This document shows, in pieces, positions 9,265 through 16,818 of a stretch of DNA of 64,000 nt. Origin of the DNA: Lachnospiraceae bacterium YSD2013 (GTDB taxonomy: Bacteria; Bacillota; Clostridia; Lachnospirales; Lachnospiraceae); the NCBI GenBank assembly GCA_900100895.1, contig FMTX01000012.1, positions 114,257 through 178,256 on the forward strand, read 5' to 3'. The position numbers and the translations under genes are program-made. Position 1 is the first letter of the stretch. Every line of letters begins with the position of its first letter. Below the pieces are notes generated by a model. That model made no database searches. It was not told where the DNA came from and saw only the letters and a list, made by a program, of their open reading frames with translations.

Positions 9265-10602
9265 ATGAAGAAAGCGAAAGTTATTCTGACCACTGTTGTG
9301 GTACTTGCACTGCTAAGCGGTGTGGGTGTTCTGGCAGCTATAGTACTTTCGGAAATGCAGAGTAAAAACGAGGTTGGCAGCGTAGAGCTGATGCCCGAGA
9401 CACCTATAGAAGTTGTTTCCGTTTCAGAGGAGCCCGAGCCCGAACCTGAATCGGTCGAAGAAGGCTTTACGCACGAGGAGCGTGCTGAGCTTATGAAGGC
9501 CGCTACGAAGACCACCGTTCTGGCACTCAGTACTGCATGGACAGAAGCCGACAGTGTGGCACAGGCTGAGTTCAAGGCTAAGGCTGAAGAAGAGGCCCGC
9601 AAGAAAGCCGAAGAAGAGGCCAAGAAAAAGGCCGAGGAAGAAGCCGCCAGAGCCAAGGCAGCCGAGGAAGCTCTTAAGCAGACGGGCGAAGACACCAAAG
9701 CCCCCGTGTTCCTCTATTACAGGGCCAATCCCAAGATTAAGCAGGGCGATACTTTCAACGTACATTCATTTATAGGATATGCGGACGACGTAGACAGAAA
9801 CGTCGACCTTAACGTGCAGGGTTCGGTGGATACTTCTACCCTTGGCACATACAATCTCACCATCACCATTACCGACGACGTAGGCCGCTCGACGACCAAG
9901 AACATGGAAGTCAAAGTTATAGCCGCAGGCGGAGGCGGTGGCGGTACCGGAGAGGACAACCCCACCGGCAAGGAACAGTTCTCGGATTTTATAGCCGGTT
10001 ACAAGAACGAGAACACAATGCTTGGTATCGATGTATCAAGATGGCAGGGTGACATAGATTTTCAGAAGTGTAAAAACGCGGGTTGCGAGTTCGTCTACAT
10101 GAGACTTGGCGGCTACGATGAGAAAGAACACTATACCGACAGATATTACGTTCAGAACATGAGCGGAGCTCTGGCAGCAGGCATGAAGGTAGGCATCTAC
10201 TGGCACGCTGAGGAGAGCGGTCCCGAAGAGATTAAGGCAAGTGTTAAGTACCTTATGGGAGTTTTGGGCGGACAGAAGCTTGATTTCCCGATTGCCTACG
10301 ACTGGGAAGATTACAAGAACTTTGAGAACTACGGCATGAACCTTCAGGACTTAAACAACCTCCTTGTATACTTCGAACAGGAAGTTGAGTCTTACGGTTA
10401 TAAAGCATGTCTCTACGGAAGTAAGAATGCCCAGAATACTATCTGGACCAAGCCGAAAAAGAACCCGGTATGGCTTGCCCAGTACAACACCTCCACCAAC
10501 TACGAAGGCGAGTACTTCATGTGGCAGCACTCCAGCACCGGTCGTATCGACGGTATCGCGGGCGACGTAGACTTAGACGTATATTACCCCAACAAATATT
10601 GA
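9265..10602 (+). CDS. Membrane-anchored GH25 lysozyme with coiled coil and Ig-like domain
   Basis: 445 residues from the ATG at 9265, preceded by GAGGGGAG; an upstream GTG at 9241 is less likely because it lacks a ribosome site. An uncleaved signal or TM anchor covers residues 4-31. A Glu/Pro stretch and a Lys/Glu/Ala-rich coiled coil (about 85-135) lead to an Ig-like DUF5011 domain (about 140-215), a Gly-rich linker (about 222-230) and a C-terminal glycoside hydrolase family 25 domain (about 250-445). GH25 features seen are GIDVSRWQGDIDF and the catalytic pair in YDWED (Asp346 and Glu348). Family members cleave the N-acetylmuramoyl linkage of peptidoglycan. The long anchor suggests a cell-bound remodelling enzyme rather than a secreted toxin. 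Confidence 0.9.
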   Translation: MKKAKVILTTVVVLALLSGVGVLAAIVLSEMQSKNEVGSVELMPETPIEVVSVSEEPEPEPESVEEGFTHEERAELMKAATKTTVLALSTAWTEADSVAQAEFKAKAEEEARKKAEEEAKKKAEEEAARAKAAEEALKQTGEDTKAPVFLYYRANPKIKQGDTFNVHSFIGYADDVDRNVDLNVQGSVDTSTLGTYNLTITITDDVGRSTTKNMEVKVIAAGGGGGGTGEDNPTGKEQFSDFIAGYKNENTMLGIDVSRWQGDIDFQKCKNAGCEFVYMRLGGYDEKEHYTDRYYVQNMSGALAAGMKVGIYWHAEESGPEEIKASVKYLMGVLGGQKLDFPIAYDWEDYKNFENYGMNLQDLNNLLVYFEQEVESYGYKACLYGSKNAQNTIWTKPKKNPVWLAQYNTSTNYEGEYFMWQHSSTGRIDGIAGDVDLDVYYPNKY

Positions 10603-10614
10603 TAAGCATAAAAT

Positions 10615-10655
10615 AACGGCAGAGCCTGTAGCGAATACAGTTTCTGCCGTTTTCT
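10615..10655. terminator. Bidirectional intrinsic terminator
   Basis: AACGGCAGA at 10615-10623 pairs with TCTGCCGTT at 10643-10651, with a T-rich tract on the plus side and an A-rich flank that serves the converging minus-strand gene. Confidence 0.75.
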
Positions 10656-10663
10656 TATTTCTT

Positions 10664-11596
10664 TTATACAATCTTGCGTCTTCCGTTGTCGCTTGGGTCG
10701 ATTCCGCCGCCGAGACCGTGGAGGACACCGTTAAAATACTTACGGATGAAGTCCTTGTGCTCGGGCTTTACAAGGTAGTAGATAAGTGAATCCACATAGA
10801 ATTCCTTACCCTCGCCGCGGCCTACAATCTTAAAGTTCTTAAAGCCTCTTGCAACATACTCGTCTATCTGATCGTAAGAGATGAAGGAAGGTCGCTTCAT
10901 GCAGCCTTTGAATAGTCTCTTCTCGGGAGAAGGGTCGCTGCAGATAAAACGAATGCGGGTATCATATTCAAGCTGATACTTGGAAATTTCCTTGTAGTGA
11001 GCCGCTCTTAACGGACAGTGAGGCTGGCAGGTTTCATTGACCAGAATCTCTATCTTGTCGGCGCAGGGCTCAAGTTCTTTGAGAACCTTTTCATCGTGAT
11101 TCAGGTCATAATCAAGTACCACAAGGTAATAGTCTTTTCCAAGCTCTTCCTTGAGACGATCTAAGCTCAAAATTCGCTTGGTGGTAGAAGATAACACCTT
11201 ATAGCCGGGATAGGTCTTGCGGATATATTCCTCAAGCGCGGGACTGTTAACAAGTACCTGATTCATACCGTTATTGCCGACGTTCATAATCATGTTGCAG
11301 TAAGTGTCGTAGGTGTGCTTTTCTTCAAGCAGGACATTGGTCCAGGTAAAGCGCGCCGGAATGCCGAGAGCGTTGTAAGAACCTATAATCTTTTCGACTT
11401 CTTTCTTACCCGTAAATCCCTCTATGATGTTACGGCCTCCGTTCCAGATTGCACCGGGGAAAGTCCCGTATACAGAACCGATTTTCATGTTTTCTCTGAA
11501 CATTTCGGGGTATTTTTTCATCGTATCGAACAATACGTGATTGATCATTCCGAAGGTGCATAGACCGGGCAGATGCCAGATAGTTTCTTGTGCCAT
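10664..11596 (-). CDS. U32-peptidase-like TIM-barrel protein (paralogue 1)
   Basis: 310 residues. No exact family is recognised, but the order of elements matches U32-type proteins: a Cys pair in EILVNETCQPHC near residues 185-196, further Cys in FICSD and KGCMKRP, then FKIVGRG near 250, matching the FKIEGR element of that family. Some U32 proteins (UbiU/UbiV) hold an Fe-S cluster on four Cys, which would fit here but is inference. It is clearly homologous to the gene at 12715 (shared IGSVYG, GGR, SSTTKR, KEEL, NExC, YYLVKPE). It is transcribed away from a WYL regulator from a strong promoter at 11630-11658. GAGGAG precedes the ATG. Confidence 0.6.
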   Translation of the reverse strand: MAQETIWHLPGLCTFGMINHVLFDTMKKYPEMFRENMKIGSVYGTFPGAIWNGGRNIIEGFTGKKEVEKIIGSYNALGIPARFTWTNVLLEEKHTYDTYCNMIMNVGNNGMNQVLVNSPALEEYIRKTYPGYKVLSSTTKRILSLDRLKEELGKDYYLVVLDYDLNHDEKVLKELEPCADKIEILVNETCQPHCPLRAAHYKEISKYQLEYDTRIRFICSDPSPEKRLFKGCMKRPSFISYDQIDEYVARGFKNFKIVGRGEGKEFYVDSLIYYLVKPEHKDFIRKYFNGVLHGLGGGIDPSDNGRRKIV

Positions 11597-11629
11597 ATAA
11601 ACTCCTCAAATACATTTTATACTTAAGTT

Positions 11630-11666
11630 AGTATACCCGCACGCCACATGTAAGTCAAACGGGTAT
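11630..11666 (-). promoter_or_regulatory. SigA promoter overlapped by an inverted repeat
   Basis: On the minus strand TTGACT (plus 11653-11658) and TATACT (plus 11630-11635) are 17 bases apart and drive the gene starting at 11596. The inverted repeat ATACCCG (11633-11639) and CGGGTAT (11660-11666) brackets this promoter, which suits a repressor site, possibly for the adjacent WYL regulator. Confidence 0.65.
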
Positions 11667-11717
11667 TTCTGTGTTATTATGGAAAAAGAAACATATTCTT
11701 TTGCCACGGAGGTTGCT

Positions 11718-12713
11718 ATGGCGCGAGGACAGAATCAGAAGTTTAAATTTACTTATCTTTGTCAGATTATGCTTGAAGAAACCGATGACGAGCATGGGCT
11801 TTCCATGTCGCAGATTATAGCTGAGCTTGAGAAACGCGATGTTACGGCGGAGCGCAAGAGTATCTATACGGATTTTCAGGATATGACCGATAAGTTCGGG
11901 ATTGAGATTATCAAGGAGCATGTGGGCAACGAAACCCTTTATCATGTGGGACCGAGAGAATTTGAACTTGCGGAGGTGAAGCTTTTAATCGATGCGATTC
12001 AATCCTCAAAGTTCATTACCCAGGCCAAGTCCCGTGAGCTTATAGGTAAGATAAAGAGACTCGTAAGCAAGCATCAGGCGGGTCAGCTGCAGCGTCAGGT
12101 ATTTATCAACGACCGCGTCAAGACCATGAATGAAAGCGTTTACTATAACGTCGATGATATTCATGCCGCCATAAACGGTAATGTCAAAATAAAGTTTAAA
12201 TACTACAAGTGGGACATCAACAAGAAACTCGTGGAACGCCACAACGGAGCGTGGTTCACGGTAAGTCCGTGGGCGCTTACATGGGACGATGAAAACTACT
12301 ACATGGTTGCTTTTGACGACCTTGACAAAAGAATAAAGCATTACCGCGTGGACAAGATGATGCACATTGCTGTGACTGATGAGAAGCGAGAAGGAAAGGC
12401 CGAGTTTGAAGGCTTCGACATGGCCGAGTATTCAAAGGCGACTTTCGGTATGTATCAGGGGCGCAAGACCAAGGTTAAGATAGAGTTCGCGGATTACATG
12501 TGCGGAGTTTTTATAGACAGGTTCGGCAAGGACATTTCAATATTTCCGGCGGGAGACGGGCACAGCACAGTGTTTGTGGATGTTAATGTAAGCCCTCAGT
12601 TCTTCGGCTGGATATTCAGTCTCGGCCACGATGTCAAGGTGGCAGGTCCCGAGGATGTGGTGGAAGAAATGAAGAAAGCCGCGAAAGAATTCCTTAAGGG
12701 CATGGAGGGATAA
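11718..12713 (+). CDS. WYL-domain transcriptional regulator
   Basis: 331 residues from the ATG at 11718, preceded by ACGGAGG; an earlier ATG at 11679 has no ribosome site. An N-terminal winged HTH (about 10-65) precedes a WYL domain (about 135-215) with its ligand-side motif (ALTWDDENYYMVAFD, then IKHYRVDKM) and a C-terminal WCX-like extension. WYL proteins sense nucleic acids, nucleotides or small molecules and often repress adjacent operons. It lies between two homologous U32-like genes, divergent from one and one base upstream of the other. It probably controls both. Confidence 0.85.
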   Translation: MARGQNQKFKFTYLCQIMLEETDDEHGLSMSQIIAELEKRDVTAERKSIYTDFQDMTDKFGIEIIKEHVGNETLYHVGPREFELAEVKLLIDAIQSSKFITQAKSRELIGKIKRLVSKHQAGQLQRQVFINDRVKTMNESVYYNVDDIHAAINGNVKIKFKYYKWDINKKLVERHNGAWFTVSPWALTWDDENYYMVAFDDLDKRIKHYRVDKMMHIAVTDEKREGKAEFEGFDMAEYSKATFGMYQGRKTKVKIEFADYMCGVFIDRFGKDISIFPAGDGHSTVFVDVNVSPQFFGWIFSLGHDVKVAGPEDVVEEMKKAAKEFLKGMEG

Positions 12714-12714
12714 T

Positions 12715-13608
12715 ATGGCGATATATTATCATCTGCCCGGGCTGTTTGAGTTCTATGAGCTGTACAGCGTTTTTTTGCCGCTGTATCGCGAGCATAGAGA
12801 ATACTTCTATGACTGGTGCGAGATAGGCTCCATATACGGCGCTCTGGGAGATTGCCTGTGGGGCGGCGGCCGCGTGGGATTTGGCGATGCGAAGCCTTAC
12901 GATGTGGCGACGCTTATGCATGAGTACGATATTTCCGCAAGACTTACTTTCAGCAATTCTTTGTTAAAAGAAGAGCATTTATCGGACAGAAAATGCAATG
13001 CTTTGTGTGAGCTTTTTGAGCATAACGGGAAGGCGGAAAGCGGAATAATAGTGCATTCGGACCTTCTTATGGATTACATTAAGGGTCACTTTCCGGGATT
13101 CTATTTCGTATCGTCTACCACTAAGGTACTTACGGATTTTAATAAACTTAAAGAGGAACTGCTGCGAGACGATTTTCGTTATGTGGTGCCTGACTTCAGG
13201 CTTAACAGAGCATTCTCCGAACTTAACGCACTGCCTGCAAGCCTTAAGAAAAAGGTTGAATTCTTATGTAACGAATGCTGCTGGTTCGGCTGTTACGACC
13301 GCAAGAACTGCTACGAGAATGTAAGCAGAAAGAGCCTCGGCGAGGATTGTGAAGACCACGTATGCGTATCACCTACCGCAGAGAGGGGCTACAGGTTCTC
13401 CGATGCAATGGAGAATCCGGGCTTTATAGGTACGGAAGACATTATGAAAGTGTATGAACCCGCAGGGTTTAAGCATTTCAAGATTGAAGGCCGAAGCCTC
13501 GGAAGTGCTGTGGTACTGGAGTTTTTGCTATATTATATGACGAAGCCCGAGTATCGGCTTAAGGTAAGGGAAGAGATATATTTGGATAGCAGTTTGGATC
13601 TGTTTTAA
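12715..13608 (+). CDS. U32-peptidase-like TIM-barrel protein (paralogue 2)
   Basis: 297 residues, starting one base after the WYL stop with a GGAGGG site inside the WYL coding end. It shares with paralogue 1 the blocks EIGSIYG, GGGR, FVSSTTK, KLKEELL, FLCNECC and FKIEGRS, the last being the usual U32 wording. Cys residues are more numerous (CNECCWFGC, KNC, CEDHVC) and could bind metal. The two copies are far diverged, so the duplication is old. The role is unknown; protease, hydroxylase-like or RNA-modifying activity are all possible for this superfamily. Confidence 0.6.
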   Translation: MAIYYHLPGLFEFYELYSVFLPLYREHREYFYDWCEIGSIYGALGDCLWGGGRVGFGDAKPYDVATLMHEYDISARLTFSNSLLKEEHLSDRKCNALCELFEHNGKAESGIIVHSDLLMDYIKGHFPGFYFVSSTTKVLTDFNKLKEELLRDDFRYVVPDFRLNRAFSELNALPASLKKKVEFLCNECCWFGCYDRKNCYENVSRKSLGEDCEDHVCVSPTAERGYRFSDAMENPGFIGTEDIMKVYEPAGFKHFKIEGRSLGSAVVLEFLLYYMTKPEYRLKVREEIYLDSSLDLF

Positions 13609-13638
13609 AGAACTTATCAAAAAGATAAGTTCTTTTTT
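13608..13638 (+). terminator. Intrinsic terminator of the WYL operon
   Basis: AAGAACTTATC at 13608-13618 pairs with GATAAGTTCTT at 13624-13634 around a five-A loop, followed by a T tract. It overlaps the last bases of the U32-like gene. Confidence 0.85.
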
Positions 13639-13654
13639 ATTTTAAGGCGCACAT

Positions 13655-13683
13655 TTGATGTATGATAAACGTATTACTATATG
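13655..13683 (+). promoter_or_regulatory. Possible SigA promoter for the ECF-ABC operon
   Basis: TTGATG at 13655-13660 and TATATG at 13678-13683 are 17 bases apart. Each matches consensus at four of six positions; the -10 lies only about 20 bases before the TTG start. Confidence 0.4.
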
Positions 13684-13702
13684 AAAGGAGGTTTCGGATA
13701 AC

Positions 13703-14158
13703 TTGTTAGACCTGCAGGAACAATACGACAAAATATACAGATATTGCTATTTCAAATTATATAATCAAGAACTGGCTGAAGATATTACACAGGAAACCTT
13801 CTTAAAGTATTTGGAACACTACGAATTTACTTCAAGCGAAACGACTCTTAAGTACCTATACACAATAGCAAGGAATCTATGTATAGACGAATACAGGAAG
13901 CAAAAGCCTGTAAGTACCGAAGATATCGCGGAGATGCCCCACGAGGACAACATAATTGACAATTTAAGCATAAAAGCCGCCATAAGCAAATTGTCTGAGG
14001 AAGACAGGGAATTATTACTGCTAAGATATGCCAATGATGTAGGAATAGGCGCAATGGCCGCCATATACAATATTTCCCGATTTGCCGTCAGAAGAAAAAT
14101 ACTTGCGGCAAGAAAACGACTGGAGGAAGAACTTCGAAAGGAGGACGCTTATGAATAA
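13703..14158 (+). CDS. ECF-type RNA polymerase sigma factor
   Basis: 151 residues with a TTG start at 13703 behind AAAGGAGG, which decides the start. Region 2 reads AEDITQETFLKYLEHY (about 27-42) and region 4 (about 90-145) contains the HTH ISRFAVRRKILAARKRL. It would direct RNA polymerase to a small regulon. The following membrane protein overlaps its end by eight bases and may act as its anti-sigma partner, although it has no recognisable anti-sigma motif. The operon continues with an ABC exporter, so the stress sensed may be a membrane-active compound. Confidence 0.8.
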   Translation: MLDLQEQYDKIYRYCYFKLYNQELAEDITQETFLKYLEHYEFTSSETTLKYLYTIARNLCIDEYRKQKPVSTEDIAEMPHEDNIIDNLSIKAAISKLSEEDRELLLLRYANDVGIGAMAAIYNISRFAVRRKILAARKRLEEELRKEDAYE

Positions 14159-14861
14159 TTTGGACCACAGAATAAAAGAATATTTCAAGGCACCGGAGTC
14201 TAAGAGAAAAGAAGAGTTCATTAACAGTCTGGCGCCTTCCGAGATTTCTTTTGCCCGATTTGTAATATCTCAGGCAGGATACATAAGAAAACTGACCTGG
14301 ATACTGTTTTCACTGGTGATAGTCGGAATTGCAGCGGTTCCGTTTATCCTCGACAGTTCAGTGATATGGTTCGTCTCGGGACTTATGCCGCTTCTTGCGC
14401 TTTTGATGGTTTCCGAGAGCAATCGCTCCATAAGGTATAAGATGGCCGAGATTGAATCGGCAACTCGTTTTTCGTTAAGAAGCGTGCTTCTTGCAAGAAT
14501 GGTTTTGATGGGGACTGTCAATCTGGTGGCTATAGTTATAGCAATACCTGTAAGTACTCACTTTGGCGATTATTCGGCCGTTGCATCGGGGCTCTATATA
14601 GTTACGCCATTTCTGGTGGCGGCATCGGCGGGGCTTTATATCGTAAGAGTCATGAAAGGCAACACCGCACTTTATTCGGTAGCCGCGGTTTCTTTGTTCA
14701 TAAGCTTGTTTATGTTTTTAAGTCGCGACAGATTTACAAGCATTTTTATCAAGGATGCAGTCAAGTACTGGGGGCTGATTGCTTTGCTTGCACTTGTGGC
14801 CATGGTAAAGCAGACGGCTATGCTTATTAAAAACACGGAGGAAATAACATGGAATTGGTGA
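14151..14861 (+). CDS. Multi-TM membrane protein, possible regulator of the ECF sigma factor
   Basis: 236 residues from the ATG at 14151, which has GAAAGGAGG upstream. The first 45 residues are soluble and charged, followed by about six TM segments (about 49-67, 71-88, 125-148, 155-177, 185-203, 215-232). The overlap with the sigma gene and with the ABC ATPase (13 bases) suggests translational coupling. The soluble N-terminus facing the cytoplasm would be well placed to bind the sigma factor, but this is inference from order only. Confidence 0.65.
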   Translation: MNNLDHRIKEYFKAPESKRKEEFINSLAPSEISFARFVISQAGYIRKLTWILFSLVIVGIAAVPFILDSSVIWFVSGLMPLLALLMVSESNRSIRYKMAEIESATRFSLRSVLLARMVLMGTVNLVAIVIAIPVSTHFGDYSAVASGLYIVTPFLVAASAGLYIVRVMKGNTALYSVAAVSLFISLFMFLSRDRFTSIFIKDAVKYWGLIALLALVAMVKQTAMLIKNTEEITWNW

Positions 14862-15556
14862 TAGATCGATTATCCAAGCAATACGGCGCCAAGATTGCCG
14901 TTGACAGGATTTCGGTTAAGTTAAATAAAGGGGTATACGGGTTACTCGGTGCCAACGGAGCCGGCAAGTCTACGCTTATGCGAATGATATGCGGAATACT
15001 TAAGCCCACCGGCGGCACGGTTACCTTTGACGGAATCGATTCGGACAAAGAAGCCTTCAGGGCTATACTTGGGTATCTCCCGCAGGACTTCGGATATTAT
15101 CCGGAGTTTTCGGCCAAGGACTTTCTTTTGTATATAGCCGCGCTTAAAGCTATTCCGAAAAAAGAAGCCAAAAAGCGTGTGGCGGAATTACTCGAACTTG
15201 TAGGACTTTCCGATGTTGCTACTAAGAAAATAAAGACCTTCTCGGGCGGCATGAAGCAGCGTCTCGGAATAGCGCAGGCATTGCTCAACAGGCCGAAGTT
15301 ATTGGTGCTTGATGAGCCGACTGCGGGACTCGACCCCAAGGAACGGGTACGTTTCAGAAATCTTCTGGGAAGCATTGGCAAGGATTGTATCGTTATTCTT
15401 TCTACGCATATTGTTTCGGATGTGGAGCATCTGTCCGACGAAGTAATGATAATGAAAGACGGAAGCTTTATTTTTCAGGGCAAGTGGAATGACAGCGAGA
15501 TGAGTCTTGAGGACTTCTACCTCAGTCAGTTTGAGGAGGATGAAGCGCATGAATAA
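14849..15556 (+). CDS. ABC transporter ATP-binding protein
   Basis: 235 residues. Walker A is GANGAGKST at about residues 34-42, the signature is FSGGMKQRLG near 131, and Walker B is LLVLDEPTAGLDP near 151, followed by a switch His in STHIVSDVEHL. It belongs to the CcmA/BcrA-like group of ATPases that pair with a separate permease for export of antibiotics, lipids or peptides. The permease is the next gene, overlapping by eight bases. Confidence 0.92.
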   Translation: MELVIDRLSKQYGAKIAVDRISVKLNKGVYGLLGANGAGKSTLMRMICGILKPTGGTVTFDGIDSDKEAFRAILGYLPQDFGYYPEFSAKDFLLYIAALKAIPKKEAKKRVAELLELVGLSDVATKKIKTFSGGMKQRLGIAQALLNRPKLLVLDEPTAGLDPKERVRFRNLLGSIGKDCIVILSTHIVSDVEHLSDEVMIMKDGSFIFQGKWNDSEMSLEDFYLSQFEEDEAHE

Positions 15557-16748
15557 TTTCGGAACGCTGTATAAGTATGAGGTCAAAAAAATAGTTTGCA
15601 AAAAGCTCTTTGCTGTGATGTGTGTTCTTTTGCTCGTATTGATTGCGTTAACGCCCTTTTCGAGCCTGTTCGGTGCATATTATGAAAACGGTGAGCCGGT
15701 AGGAAGCAGCCTGGACATATACAAGATTGAGCAGAGTCGCAAGATGGCTTTGTCGGGCAGAACGATAGATAACGAGCTGCTTAAAGAGACGGTCGAGGCT
15801 TACAGGCAGGTTCCCGACGAGTTGAGATATACATCAACACCGGAGTACAGAGAGTATGCTATCGGTTATAACGAGATATTTTCTTTTATACGCATGTCTA
15901 CGGGAATGGATTTTAAGGCCATCAAAGCATGGGAGCCGGACGAAGAGGAGCTTTATAAGAGCAGAAAAGAAACCCTTAACCGCTACTTTGAGGAAAGCTT
16001 CATTACCGATGCGGAACTTAAGTTCTGGAAAGAAAAGAATGATAAAATCGACGGACCCTTTACATACACTTACCACGATGCGTATGAGATACTGATTGAT
16101 TCGTTTCAGACGGTTTCGGTTATTGTCATGGCATTTATAGCGATTGTTTTGTCAGGACTTTTCCCAAATGAAAAAGTGCTAAAGACCGACCAATTGATAC
16201 TGTCAAACGTTCTGGGACGCAAATCTACTTTTGCGGCCAAACTGTTGGCGGGAATTACGGTTTCACTCGGATGCTCATTGATATTAAGCGCGATACTTTT
16301 CGTTGAGTGTCTGGGGTATTATGGTACGCAAGGCTTTGAATTTCCCTTTATTATGGTATTCAGTGCATCGGCAATTGACATTTCGGTAGGGCAGGTTTGC
16401 GTGATTGCTTATCTGGTATTGCAGGCAGCAGTGCTCCTGTGGGCTATAATCGTGATGGTAATGTCCGAGTTCTTGAAAAACGGAATAGCGACACTTGCGA
16501 TATCCATGGTATTTATTATTGCGGGAGGCATGATATCCTTCCCCGTAAGCATGAGAGTAGCAGGACAGATTTGGGACTGGCTACCCACCAACTATCCGGC
16601 TATCTGGAACATGTTTGATGAGAGAACGCTTCCTGTTGCGGGAAAGTGCTTTATTTCATGGAAAGTGGTGCCGATAATTTACTTATTGATAGGAGCAGTA
16701 TTGTTCTTTATCGGCAAAAGAAAATATGAACGCGTGAGCGCAGAATAG
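15549..16748 (+). CDS. ABC transporter permease (ABC-2-like)
   Basis: 399 residues from the ATG at 15549, which overlaps the ATPase end. One TM segment near residues 17-37, a large extracytoplasmic domain to about 180, then five or six TM segments (about 183-207, 230-260, 277-303, 307-327, 340-356, 370-390). This plan is usual for ABC-2 type permeases of bacitracin or lantibiotic export systems in Firmicutes. The substrate is not predictable. A strong terminator follows. Confidence 0.82.
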   Translation: MNNFGTLYKYEVKKIVCKKLFAVMCVLLLVLIALTPFSSLFGAYYENGEPVGSSLDIYKIEQSRKMALSGRTIDNELLKETVEAYRQVPDELRYTSTPEYREYAIGYNEIFSFIRMSTGMDFKAIKAWEPDEEELYKSRKETLNRYFEESFITDAELKFWKEKNDKIDGPFTYTYHDAYEILIDSFQTVSVIVMAFIAIVLSGLFPNEKVLKTDQLILSNVLGRKSTFAAKLLAGITVSLGCSLILSAILFVECLGYYGTQGFEFPFIMVFSASAIDISVGQVCVIAYLVLQAAVLLWAIIVMVMSEFLKNGIATLAISMVFIIAGGMISFPVSMRVAGQIWDWLPTNYPAIWNMFDERTLPVAGKCFISWKVVPIIYLLIGAVLFFIGKRKYERVSAE

Positions 16749-16761
16749 TAATACAGTTTAA

Positions 16762-16794
16762 AACCCCGGCACGGGAGAAGTGCCGGGGTTTTTT
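16762..16794 (+). terminator. Intrinsic terminator of the ECF-ABC operon
   Basis: AACCCCGGCAC at 16762-16772 pairs with GTGCCGGGGTT at 16780-16790, followed by a T run to 16794. Confidence 0.9.
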
Positions 16795-16818
16795 CAGGAG
16801 GCATGAATGGGGGTTTAT

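Noticed and set aside
9559..9670. GAAGAGGCC-type short repeats that resemble a tandem repeat array
   Set aside because: They encode the Lys/Glu/Ala coiled coil of the lysozyme and have no spacer or repeat structure of their own.
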